From contig CAUYUJ010003914.1 of assembly GCA_963575745.1 (NCBI GenBank), forward strand, positions 126,001-190,000: 64,000 bases of DNA, read 5' to 3'. The position numbers were made by a program, and so were the translations under genes. This DNA is from Prorocentrum cordatum (lineage: Eukaryota; Sar; Dinophyceae; Prorocentrales; Prorocentraceae). The notes under the pieces are model-generated. The model was not told the DNA's origin and made no database searches. It saw nothing but the letters and a program-made list of their open reading frames with translations. Positions 55,506 to 64,000 of this stretch are shown here, piece by piece; the stretch's first letter is position 1; each line of letters starts with the position of its first letter.

Positions 55506-55625
55506 TTACGCGCCGATGTCGGCGCGGTCGAACCGGTAATTTGCCGTGTCGCTAACCTTGCCCAGCTGGACGCCCCGCGGGGCCACGATCTCTATGGCCG
55601 GGTCTACCGCCAGCCTCGAGGAGCA
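55506..55625 (-). CDS. Unrecognised small exon
   Basis: The frame reads LAVDPAIEIVAPRGVQLGK, then a possible donor (AAG before GTTAGC) near 55569; if unspliced it continues KVSDTANYRFDRADIGA to a stop at 55506. Composition is protein-like and unlike the nearby repeats. It is probably part of the same minus-strand gene as the neighbouring exons. No function can be named. Confidence 0.35.
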   Translation of the reverse strand, partial: CSSRLAVDPAIEIVAPRGVQLGKVSDTANYRFDRADIGA

Positions 55626-55819
55626 ACAGCAAACGGCACAGGCACATACGTAAGCACATTCGGAGGCCAGCGCGGAGGTCGCAGATCGGCGCTGGGCCCT
55701 CCTGGCGGAGCCCCTGGGCACCGCCCCTCATGGCAGACTCTGCGCGCCAGGGAGGGAGGGTCCAGCGCCGATCCAGGGAGCCCGCGCGGACCCCCGAAGG
55801 CTCCCTCCTTCCCGAATCG

Positions 55820-55942
55820 CTCCTCACCAGAGAGCTGCACTGCGCACGTCGAAGAGCGGCCACGGTGAGGGGAGCCCTGGACCGCCGGGTCTGGCAGCCG
55901 TTTCGCTGGAGACCTCCTCGCAGTGTGTTCGGGGATGCACGG
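55820..55942 (-). CDS. Unrecognised small exon
   Basis: The minus-strand frame reads HPRTHCEEVSSETAARPG then PSPWPLFDVRSAALW directly downstream of the TTAGTGAA element. A GTGAG follows at the 3' end and could be a donor. No family is recognised. Support comes from the junction context and composition only. Confidence 0.3.
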
Positions 55943-56074
55943 ACCTCCCTTTAGCAAAACGTGGCTTAGTGAAAACGACCTGAGGCCCAAACCTGGCGGG
56001 CGCAAGCCTGGAAAATAACGGCCGCGGCGCCCTCTCGAGAACCGAAAACGGACAATTCACTAATCGACGTGTGA
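55943..56074 (-). mobile_element. Short dispersed element, family with TTAGTGAA ends (copy 2)
   Basis: Diverged copy of the element at 54618-54750 in the same orientation, with TTAGTGAA and TTCACTAA as inverted ends. Coding-like sequence again follows directly on the minus strand (HPRTHCEEVSSETAARPG), at a GGGAG/GT junction like that of copy 1. Confidence 0.6.
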
Positions 56075-56449
56075 CTGTTGGGGGTTCTGTCCACCCCCGA
56101 TGTATTCCAGAAGCGTGCTCTAGGTCCCATGCTGGCGACACTGTCGGCCTGGACGGCCCCGACCCCTTGCAAGACACTCAACCAACGTGCCGATGGTTGT
56201 CTGTCCTGGCTGCGTCTTCCCTGCGCGTCCCTAGGAAGACTCACGAGCGTACGATTTCACTAGCCAGCCTCCTACTCCTCGACCCCCTCTTCACCTTTGC
56301 TGCCATCAGGGTGCGCTGATAAGGGTAATGTTTATGCCGCGGTTTCGTTCGGAGAAGGGCGAGTTGAGGTACTATGGAAGCTCTAAGTCGGCCCGAAATC
56401 CATCCCCGGACCCCTCCCGGGGTCCGAACGCACCAGTTTCCCAGCTGCG

Positions 56450-57229
56450 TCAAGCCGTGGCGACTGGGTGCCCCTCCGGAGGCCAACTGCTGGTGTCCCA
56501 AGCGGCCCTCCGCGGATTCTTCTCCGACAGCCCCTTCTTGTCGAAGAGGCCGTCGTTGACCAGCCGCCAGAAGGGCTTCGCGTCCTTCGAGTGCACCGCC
56601 ACGGGCGCCTTCCGCCGCGGAGAGCCCGCGCCCCGCGCCGGCTGCTCCTGGACGACGGCCATGCCGGGGAGCCCGAGCCGCTCGAAGGGAGAGTGGCCCA
56701 GCAGCAACTCCATGAGCGGGTCGATGACGGGTGCGCGCGGGCCGGGCCCTCCCGACGAGAACGTGAAGGTCATCTGCGACCCCCCGCTGAGCGGGTCCAG
56801 CATGTCCATCAGGGGCGGGCCGTCGTCGCTCGCGGAGTCGCTCGACAGCGTCATCGCGGCGCTGGAGCCCCCCTTCGCGGCGGAGGCCTTGGCGTTGATC
56901 GGCACGTCCACGGAGAACTTCCCGTCGACCTTGCTGTACTCGACGTGGATGTTGTCGACATCGGCGCCCTGAGGCAGCTGGAAGCTCCGCTGGAAGCTGT
57001 GCACCATGGACCCAGTGGTCTTCTGGCCCCGCACGATCAAGGAGTGGCCCAGGACCTCCACGCTGGGCGGGTCCTCCTTGTAGTCGGGCAGCGAGGCAAC
57101 CAGCTGCATCCGATCGCCCAGCCTCTTCACCTCGAAGTCCCCGCCGCTCTTGGCCGCCTGCTGGATCTGCTGGCCCACCATGTCGAAAAGGGTGGCGAGG
57201 CCGCCCTGCCCCATGCCGCCCCGCGACAC
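56450..57229 (-). CDS. Small heat-shock protein (Hsp20/alpha-crystallin domain), exon 2
   Basis: This exon encodes 259 residues and ends at TGA. Joined in phase 0 to the upstream exon it gives a 291-residue product. Residues ~63-147 of the joined protein form an alpha-crystallin domain: DFEVKRLGDRMQLVASLP (beta strands 2-3), SVEVLGHSLIVRGQ (strands 4-5), then SFQRSFQLPQGAD and DGKFSVDVPI. These are hallmark positions of Hsp20 chaperones, which hold unfolding proteins without ATP. A Gly/Gln-rich N-terminus precedes the domain. The C-terminal ~110 residues are Pro/Ser/Gly-rich and then basic, longer than in a typical small Hsp. No clear I-x-I tail is seen. The acceptor is AAAG before GTG at 57229. 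Confidence 0.82.
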   Translation of the reverse strand: MSRGGMGQGGLATLFDMVGQQIQQAAKSGGDFEVKRLGDRMQLVASLPDYKEDPPSVEVLGHSLIVRGQKTTGSMVHSFQRSFQLPQGADVDNIHVEYSKVDGKFSVDVPINAKASAAKGGSSAAMTLSSDSASDDGPPLMDMLDPLSGGSQMTFTFSSGGPGPRAPVIDPLMELLLGHSPFERLGLPGMAVVQEQPARGAGSPRRKAPVAVHSKDAKPFWRLVNDGLFDKKGLSEKNPRRAAWDTSSWPPEGHPVATA

Positions 57230-57452
57230 CTTTGGACGCCCGAACTGGGTACGGAAAGAATGGGTACGTACAGTGCCCAGCAACAACTGTTGCCCAAAAA
57301 CGACAGCGGCCGCTCCTGGGTAGGAGGCCTTCTGTCTCAAATGGACAACGCCCGCGGCGGTGTGGACAGCGAGTCTTGTTCAAAACGAACAGGACATGCT
57401 GTCGGTCTTTGTACCCACTCTTTCCGTACCCATTTCGATCGCCCCGCGGCAC
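57230..57452 (-). mobile_element. Introner-like element forming the Hsp20 intron
   Basis: The intron is almost entirely a short mobile element. Its ends are inverted repeats of about 37 bp: plus-strand TGGGTACGGAAAGAATGGGT near 57246 pairs with ACCCACTCTTTCCGTACCCA near 57413. It is bordered by a 14-bp direct repeat CGCCCCGCG(A/G)CACC (57217-57230 and 57440-57453, one mismatch), which acts as target duplication and also supplies splice-site bases. A related copy lies at 52268-52471. Introners, DNA-transposon-like units that become introns on insertion, are known in dinoflagellates. Confidence 0.85.
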
Positions 57453-57453
57453 C

Positions 57454-57548
57454 GGACCCTCGTCGGTGAGCTCCCCGCCGGGGCCGCCCGGCGAGTCCAC
57501 CGAGAACCCGCCGAGGGCCGCCAGCGGGCCCATGTCCAGAAGGTCCAT
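57454..57548 (-). CDS. Small heat-shock protein, upstream exon
   Basis: The segment codes for the acidic N-terminal residues MDLLDMGPLAALGG and on to ELTDEGP, in the same frame as the Hsp20 exon once the 223-bp intervening element is removed (the exact last exon base is 57453-57454, within the duplicated site). ATG at 57548 gives the shortest full start. A C-rich tract followed by CACAG lies just upstream (near 57556), so a further 5' exon is also possible and the ATG could be internal. Confidence 0.6.
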
Positions 57549-57654
57549 GAGGTCCCCTGTGGCGAGGGGGGGGGGGACTACTGCGGGGAATTTGGTCCGG
57601 GTGGGGGGGTCCGGGTCTTGCTAGACGTGCCCCTGGGCCAAGGTGCCCTTTTTT

Positions 57655-58431
57655 TTCCCCTCCTCCTCCTCCTCCTCCTCCTCCTCCTCTCCTCCTCCTC
57701 CTCCTCCTCCTCCTCCTCCTCCTCCTCCTCCTCCTCGCTCCTCCCTCCTCCTCTCCTCCTCCTCCTCCCTCCCCCCTCCTCTCCCTCCTCCCTCCTCCCG
57801 CCTCCCCTCCTCCCGTCCTCCCTCCTCCCTCCTCCCTCCTCCCTCCTCCCTCCTCCCTCCTCCCTCCTCCTCCTCCCCTCCTCCCCTCCCCCCTCCTCCC
57901 TCCTCCCTCACCCCTCCGCCCTTCTCCCTCCTCCCCCCTCCATCCTTCCTCCTCCTTCTCCTGCTTCTCCTGCTTCTCCTGCTTCTCACCTGCTTCTCCT
58001 GCTTCTCCCTGCTCTCCTCCTTGTTCTCCTCCTTTCTCCTCCTCCTCCTCCTCTCCTCCTTGTCCTCCTTCTGCCTCCTTCTCCTCCTTCTCCTCTTCTC
58101 CTCCTCCTCCCTACCTGCTGGTCTCCTCCTTTGCCCTCTTCTCCTCCTTCTCCTCCTCTCCATCCTCTCCTCCTTCTCCTTCTCCTCCTCCTCCTCCTCC
58201 TCTCCTCCTCCTGCTCCTCCTCCCTCCTCCTCCCTCTCCCCTCCTCCTCCTCCTCTCCTACCTCCTCCTACCTCCTCCTCCTCCTCCTCATCCTCCCCTT
58301 CGGCTCCTGCTCCTGCTCCTGCTCCTGCTTGTGCTCCGCTCCTGCTCCTCCTCCTCCTCCTCCTCCTCCTTCCTCCTCCGCCGTCCCCTCCTCCTCCTCT
58401 TCCTCTTCCCGTCTCCTCCTCCTCCTCCTCC

Positions 58432-58464
<33 letters not shown>

Positions 58465-59335
58465 TCGTCCTCATTATCCTCCCATCCTCATTCGTCTCCT
58501 CCTCCTCCTCCGCCTCCTCAGTCTTCTCATCCTCATCCTCCTCCTTCTCCTCCTCTTCTTGTTGCGGATATTACTATAATTATTAGTATCCCTCTTCCTC
58601 TTCTTCGTAGCCCTCATTATCCTCCTCTTCCGCTTCTTCCTCCTCCTCCTCCTCCTCCTCCTCCTCCTCTTCCTTCTCCTCATCTTCCTCGTCCTCATTA
58701 TCCTCCCATCCTCATTCGTCTCCTGCTCCTCCTCCGCCTCCTCAGTCTTCTCATCCTCATCCTCCTCCTTCTCCTCCTCTTCTTGTTGCGGATATTACTA
58801 TAATTATTAGTATCCCTCTTCCTCTTCTTCGTAGCCCTCATTATCCTCCTCTTCCGCTTCCTCCTCCTCCTCCTCCTCCTCCTCTTCCTTCTCCTGATCT
58901 TCCTCGTCATCATTATCCTCCCATCCTCATTCGTCTCCTCCTCCTCCTCCGCCTCCTCATCTTCTCATCCTCCTCCGCCCTCCTCACCTCCTCCCTCCTC
59001 CCTCCCCCTCCTCCTCCCTCCTCCCTCCTCCCTCCTCCCTCCTCCCTCCAACCTCCTCCTTCCTCCTCCTCCCTCCTCCCTCCCTCCTCCCTCCCTCCCC
59101 CTCCTCCCTCCTCCCTCCTCCCTCCTACTCCTCCGCCTCCTCCTCCTCCTCCTCCTCCTCCTCCTCTCCTCCTCCTCCTCCTCCTCCTCCTCCTCCTCCT
59201 CTCCTCCCTTCCTCCTCCTCCTCCTCCTCCTCCTCCTCCTCCTCCTCCTTCCCCCCTCCTCCCTCCTCCTCCTACCCCCTCCTCCTCCTCCGCCGCCTCC
59301 TCCTCCTCGTCCTCCTCCTCCTCCTCGTCCCCACA
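57655..59335. repeat. CTC/CCTCCT pyrimidine tract with a 224-bp internal duplication
   Basis: About 1.7 kb of pyrimidine-rich sequence. The odd phrase GTTGCGGATATTACTATAAT occurs at 58561 and again at 58785, inside two near-identical ~224-bp segments, with a partial third from about 58900. Large Pro/Ser/Leu frames are not genes. Confidence 0.93.
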
Positions 59336-60220
59336 GGATTTCCAAGGAGGCCCCCGCAGCCTCCAGAGCACCCCTCACGAGGCCCCAGGGGGCCTGCGGG
59401 GCTCCAGACTGGAGCGACAAAAGCTCGGGGCGCCTTGGGCCAGGGGCACCTTCAGCAGGCCCCGAGGGGGGCGGCCACGCCTCGGCCTGGAGTCGGCGGT
59501 GCGCCGCAGAGCGCAGCCGCCAACTCCTGGGCGGTGCAGGCGGGGCCCAAGGAGGCCGCTCATTCGGCGACGAGTGTCGGGGCCGACGCCTCCCCCCCGT
59601 GCAGCTGCCCCCTGGCCTGGGCCCATGCCCATCTCCAGCACCTCCGGCCCCATGTGTATCGCCTGAGCACCGTCTAACCGATCCCTGCGGTAGGCTAGCG
59701 CGGCGTCGGCGCGCGCGCGAGAGTTTTCGACACCGCGTCGATCGTCCATCCATGAATCGATTCGATCGCGGCCCGGGTCGTTCAAAGCTGAAGTCCGTCG
59801 GGTCCAACGGCGTTGACGTGTCCCTCGGTGCTTCCGCGTCGCAGAATTCAACCTTGAACGTCTTCGCCGACGTTGCCGGCGCGGCAACGCCGCGTGAACT
59901 TACCGTATCCCCACTGGCGTGGCCTGGGCCCACTGGCCGCTCAAGCCCCCCAGATCGGGGTATGGGCTGCTCCGTTCGGGCGTTGAGGGACCCACTCCCG
60001 ACTGGGGTGATGAGATGGTCGAGCTGAGATACGATGGCCCCATGGGGTTGGGGAAGGTTATGGGGAGACAACGGGGTATCGATGCCGCCCCAGACCTCCC
60101 CTGGGGCGCCTTCTGTCCAGAATGTCGAGGCGAATCCAACGGTGGCAAAGGTGACCTCCAGGAGTCCCACAATGGCAAGAGCAAGAAGGCAGCGGCATCG
60201 GTACTTGCTTCCCCTCCGAG
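59335..60220. other. GC-rich spacer, possible minus-strand coding traces
   Basis: 59760-59900 reads protein-like in one minus frame (KTFKVEFCDAEAPRDTSTP, then DFSFERPGPRSNRFMDG), perhaps a lone exon. 60085-60200 holds a diverged copy of the dispersed ~120-bp repeat. Otherwise nothing recognisable. Confidence 0.3.
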
Positions 60221-60699
60221 GTCAGACGATGCCGATCGCCACTGGGCCGCCGCCGACATGCGCGAAGGGCCCCATCATCATGGGCCCCCCCATGGCCATA
60301 GGGGGCAGCGCGATCAGCTCGCCTGGCCCCTCCTGCGCCTCCTCGGTGGCAACGCATGGGAGCCTTCCATACCATCCTGTTCGCTCCTGCGGACCGACGA
60401 TGATCAACGCGACGCTCCTCGACGCTCAGCCGGCGCTCTCTCGTCGACGACCAGACGCCACCGCACGCTGGTGCACGTTGAAGACGGAACTACAGTGCGG
60501 ACGCGGCAGCAGAAACCTCGGAAGAAACCCAGCTCCGAAAACCCGCAAGCGCGGGATGCAAGTGGGGGGAGCAACTTCTTCAACGGTGTCTGGAAGTCAC
60601 CACGCAGCGCGCAGAGCAGAGAAACCCAGGGAACCCTGACGAGAAGCATTCGGCTTCTTGATGCGCGCCCCCCCTGTAGGAGAACATTGCAAGGCTCCC

Positions 60700-60839
60700 G
60701 TGTGTCGCTACCCAACTCCTGCGCCTCTGCGAGCAGGGCCGCCACCGCGTCGGCCGCGTCGGGCGGGTCATCGTCACCACCGCGCGCGGCCGGCGGCAAC
60801 ACCGCGGCCAGCGCCAGCCCGATGAGCCCAGCCAGCCGC
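60700..60839 (-). CDS. First exon of a putative secreted protein (signal peptide)
   Basis: From ATG at 60839 the frame reads MRLAGLIGLALAAVLPPAAR, a clear signal peptide, followed by an acidic Ala-rich segment (GGDDDPPDAADAVAALLAEA). A GGTAGC just after AQEL at about 60709-60715 could be a donor. Beyond it the frame stays open to 60404 but with poor composition. Downstream on the same strand (60222-60330) a Met/Gly-rich segment (MAMGGPMMMGPFAHVGGGP) may be a later exon. No family is recognised. Confidence 0.4.
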
Positions 60840-61152
60840 ATGGCGGCCGGGTGGCCCGCGCGGCTCTGTTGCGGGCAAGAATGATGTCCGTACAGGCCTC
60901 GGAAGAAATGAGCGAACACTCAGTCCACATTCGTCTGTCAATGCCCCCAGGATGATCAATGCTGGCGGTGGGTTGAATGAATTGCACTTCGACCGCGATT
61001 CTTCCCCGCGCGTGCCAGGGGATGTCCACGAACTGTTTCCCTGTGCTGTGTCCACTGCGTCCTGGCCCCTCCGGCACGGGCGCTAGAAGGCCGAGGCGCC
61101 GAGGATGCGGATGAACACCGGAGGAACATGGAGGCTCCAGGGACCAGAGTTT

Positions 61153-61262
61153 CGACGCCCGAATTATCCGGGGTAAGTCGGGTCCGGGGTAAGTCGGGTT
61201 CGGATTCCCGAAAAAGGAACCCGAGTTAGCCCTGACCCGAGTTACCCCGGATGATTCGGGGC
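61153..61262. mobile_element. Foldback element with CCCGAATTATCCGGGGTAA arms
   Basis: The arms (61153-61200 and 61213-61262) are inverted copies with a few mismatches; the left one carries two tandem GGGGTAAGTCGGGT units and the right one the complements GACCCGAGTTACCCCGG and AACCCGAGTTAGCC. The loop is short (around AAAA). Only one copy is seen in this window. Confidence 0.7.
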
Positions 61263-61965
61263 TCTGAAGAGTGCTGCGCACCTGCACCTGCGCCCCTGCC
61301 TGCGGGGGGGAGGGATGGGGAGACCAGACACTCTGCAGACGCAGCGGGTGCGGACACGAGCCCTGCCCACGCCTGCCGCGCGCGGGCGCGTGCCTCGGGA
61401 GCGCGGGCTCGGGAGCGCGGGGGGGCTTGGGCCAAGAACAGTCAGAAAACAAACCTTTGCTTTGGTAAAACCTTTGCTTTGGTAGGCACGTGTGGCAGGT
61501 CCAGAAAACAAATGAAGCAAATGATTTGCTTCACTTGTCTTCTGCTTTGTTTTCTTATGTTTGCTCATGTCTCTAATTCTGTCCATCCGAGAGCAGATCT
61601 GCCGATGCCTCGGGGTCCACTCGGCGGGCGACCGGGGCCGGCCCATCCGGAGGGGAATGAGGGGGCGCCAGGCAGGGCTGGGCCGGAGGCCCCACGCCTC
61701 CCGGGGATGCCTCGGGGCGGCCCGCGCTGGCCTCGAAGCGGGCGCCGGGAGGTCCAAGACGCCCGCCCAAAAGGGGCCCACGTGGCCCCAGACTGAAGGG
61801 GCCCTGGGGCACAGAAATGAATCCACAAGTAGCAGGATTCCCCATATTTTCTAATATTTTCGGGGTGTTTGTCTTCCCCCCCACTGCCCAGATTCTTCTA
61901 TATTTTCTGGGGAATCGACGATTGATTGTGTCTGTGTTTTTTCCCTCCTGACAGATGGCACCATG
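61263..61965. other. Spacer without a recognised gene; local AT-rich palindrome
   Basis: 61440-61562 is AT-rich with a duplicated AACCTTTGCTTTGGTA phrase and an imperfect palindrome around CAAATGAAGCAAATGATTTG. The rest is GC-rich without features. Confidence 0.5.
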
Positions 61966-63120
61966 ACGACCCAAGATGGTCCCCAGACAGCTCTAGAAGC
62001 CTCCAAGACGCTCCAGCACGGCGCAAAAATCTGCCCATTCCTTACGACAAGCTCGCGTTGTCAGCATAGTCGCAGCTTGCGCGCTTCCAGTGCGTCCAAG
62101 ACGGCCTCTGGGGCCTCCCGGATGCCCCCAACACGGCCCGACAGGCTCCGCACAGGGCGCCAAGACGACTCCAAACGCCCCCACGGCGGCCTTCAAGGCC
62201 TCCTAGAAAGCCCCAGCGGACCCCAGGAACGGCACAAAAGACAGCCCAAGAGGCTCCTAAGACGGCCCCAGCGAAGGGCCCCACAGCCCACAACGGCCCC
62301 AAATGCGCCTCTGACGACCCAGGAGGGCTCCAAAAGACCCCCAAGAAGCTCTAAACAGAACGACGGGAAGGTTCCCAAACGGCCCCCAGAAAAGGCCCGC
62401 GACCCACCCGCGACCCACCCTGCGACCCGCCCGCGACCCACCCGCGAAAAAATCGGCGCCTGCCGCGGGCTCGTTGATTCATTTGTGCAATTTTGGCGCC
62501 TGCGGCGGGCTTCTTCAGAGCCTTGCAGACTGCCGACGTCCCCGCCGCCCCCGCATTCTTGTCCGAAACTTTCGGGGTGCTTCGTATATGCGTAGCCAAG
62601 GCGTCCTTCAACGGCCATGCGCCTCACAGGGGCTCCCCAAGGCTTCCATGACGGCCCAGGAAGCCCCCAAGGCGGTCCAAGAGGGCCCCGAGTCGCCGAA
62701 CGATCGCTCGAAGACGCCCAAGATGGCCTCAAGATGGCGCAAGAAGCGCCCGAGGGGTCCCAAGAGGCCTCCAAGAGGTCTCCCACGAGGGCCCCCAAAG
62801 ACAAACATCATGGACTTTCCTTGCGTGTTTGAGAAATTTTGGCGTTCTTGCCTTTTCGGCTTGCCGACGTTCTAAGACGGCCTAAGAGACCCACAAGACC
62901 ACCCAAGAGGGCCCCAAGGCGGCCGAAAACCGCCCCAAGACGGCCTAAGAAACGCCCTCAGACAAGACGGCCCCAAGATGGCCCCAAAAGGAACCCCAAA
63001 GGGGGAACATGAACCGAACATCCAAGCCTTCCGCCCCAATGGGCCCCTAGGAGGCCCCCCAAGAGAGGCCCCAAGAGGCCCCCAAGAGGCCCCCGAGAGG
63101 CCTTCATTAGGTCCCCAACA
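61966..63120 (-). repeat. CTTGGGGCC block, reverse orientation
   Basis: CCAAGACGGCCC, GAGGCCCCCAAG and GTCGCCGAACGATC phrases, with (GACCCACCC)n near 62400-62450. From 63120 to 63875 no gene is supported. Confidence 0.8.
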
Positions 63121-63876
63121 AAAGCTTGTAACCCATGATTCAGGCACGGCGGCAGGACGTGCCATAGGCAGCTGGATAAAACACAGGCTGAAGCAAACCT
63201 GACTTTGTGATTCCGGCCCAGTCCAGCGCTGGTCGATTACCCCGCGCCGGCTCCGACGGCGTCCTGGGAGAATAACTAAACGGAACTGCCGTCGCGGCGC
63301 GATCTGGGGAGACCTGCCTCCCCCCCTAGAGGGACCATGCCAGCTAGGATTTCCCAGTGGGGGGCTGCCGAATGAACCCCACCTTTTCACGAAGCTTATT
63401 TCCTTCGCTGGCTTCCCGATGCGACTGACGTCGATTGCACACGACAACACCTGTGAACGTCCTTGAAGGACATGACGCAGGCAACACGATGGTGACTAAA
63501 CTCTGCGGTCATCGCTGGATGACCACGCAGCTTGCGCAACATGCTCTCAAGGACAGAGAGACATGAAAAGGCAGACGAGGCCAGCGAGGACGAAGGGAAC
63601 AAAGGAGGAGGCGTTTGCTCTTGTCTCGAAGACGCCGACCCATGCTCATAGCGAACACGCGCGCCCACCAGGGCACAAACACAACGATCAGGAGTAGAAA
63701 GAAAGGCATAAACCGAAACCCTTGGCGCTCCACCCAGCTTTCCTGGATCTGCGCTGGACCCCCCTCCCTGGCGCGCGGAGCGCGCAAGGGGCGGCGCCGG
63801 AGGCACCGCCATGGGGGCCCCAGCGCGGATCCAAGAACTCCGCGCGGACTGGCAAAAACTTCTGCTTATGGCACAT

Positions 63877-63916
63877 CTTATTCTTCTTCTTCTTCTTCTT
63901 CTTCTTCTTCTTCTTC
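63877..63916. repeat. (CTT)n microsatellite
   Basis: TTCTTCTTC run of about 40 bp. Confidence 0.97.
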
Positions 63917-63967
63917 GAATGCTCTGTGTTGGATTACGCTGCCTGTCATAATCCGGCTCCCCTTCAC

Positions 63968-64000
63968 GGACTACCTACCAGACCACCCCAACCCAACCCG
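63968..64000 (+). repeat. 33-bp exact repeat of 42687-42719
   Basis: GGACTACCTACCAGACCACC and the following CCAACCCAACCCG are identical to 42687-42719. The window ends inside it, so it probably starts another copy of the sequence at 42.7 kb. Confidence 0.8.

Noticed and set aside
57360-58803. Frames of about 390-410 codons on the plus strand and Arg/Glu frames on the minus strand
   Set aside because: Microsatellite translation only; the plus-strand start overlaps the Hsp20 intron region in antisense.
63396-63812. 138-codon minus-strand frame near the window end
   Set aside because: Overlapping frames are equally open, composition is not convincing and no motif is seen.

Overview
The window looks like nuclear DNA of a dinoflagellate. 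The strongest evidence is a full-length match to the 22-nt dinoflagellate spliced leader (DinoSL), read on the minus strand at 38689-38710. It sits at the 5' end of an intact open reading frame whose other end carries a 15-nt poly(A) tract. A second, decayed leader lies at 35143-35163. GC-rich sequence, short-element introns, very long microsatellites, non-LTR retrotransposon pieces and sparse genes fit this group. The species cannot be named from the sequence; a Prorocentrum- or Suessiales-type genome is only a guess. Every credible coding segment lies on the minus strand, which fits the one-directional gene clusters known in dinoflagellates.

Layout. 0-9 kb: repeats (a GGAGCTCC array, a CCTTACTAAAGG minisatellite, pyrimidine tracts, a CTTGGGGCC block) with one RNase H fragment. 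9.3-12.1 kb: an unrecognised interrupted coding block. 12.8-15.7 kb: a ~67-bp satellite around a GTC tract. 16.2-22 kb: hairpin-bearing repeats and CTTGGGGCC blocks, then an RNase H relic. 22.3-25.8 kb: inverted blocks, a hypothetical ORF and a foldback element. 25.8-27.1 kb: terminal exon of a PIF1-like helicase, preceded by a G-rich minisatellite and the CAGCACGAC minisatellite. 29.9-31.5 kb: a 5'-truncated non-LTR retrotransposon with an intact reverse transcriptase, set inside a satellite. 34.1-35.2 kb: a sulfotransferase retropseudogene with a leader relic. 36-37 kb: retrotransposon fragments and a hairpin. 37.57-38.71 kb: an intact lectin-like retrogene with leader, poly(A) and target-site duplication; a related copy of the empty site is at 19.6 kb. 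39-45.5 kb: palindromes, arrays and microsatellites. 45.7-48.9 kb: a second unrecognised coding block. 48.9-50.6 kb: a TAG trinucleotide tract. 50.7-52.6 kb: a repeat block and a palindromic element. 52.8-57.5 kb: the most gene-like part, with a two-helix membrane protein exon, small exons and a two-exon Hsp20 gene whose intron is an inverted-repeat element. 57.6-59.3 kb: a pyrimidine tract. 59.3-64 kb: a signal-peptide exon, a foldback element and another inverted repeat block.

How it fits together. There is no operon-like pathway. The theme is DNA mobility. Spliced mRNAs were copied back into the genome, as two retrocopies carrying leader relics show. A reverse transcriptase of the class that could do this is nearby. 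Short inverted-repeat elements have become introns (introners). A repeat family with a GC-rich hairpin recurs at junctions between other repeats. Most long open frames here come from microsatellites or minisatellites and are not treated as genes.
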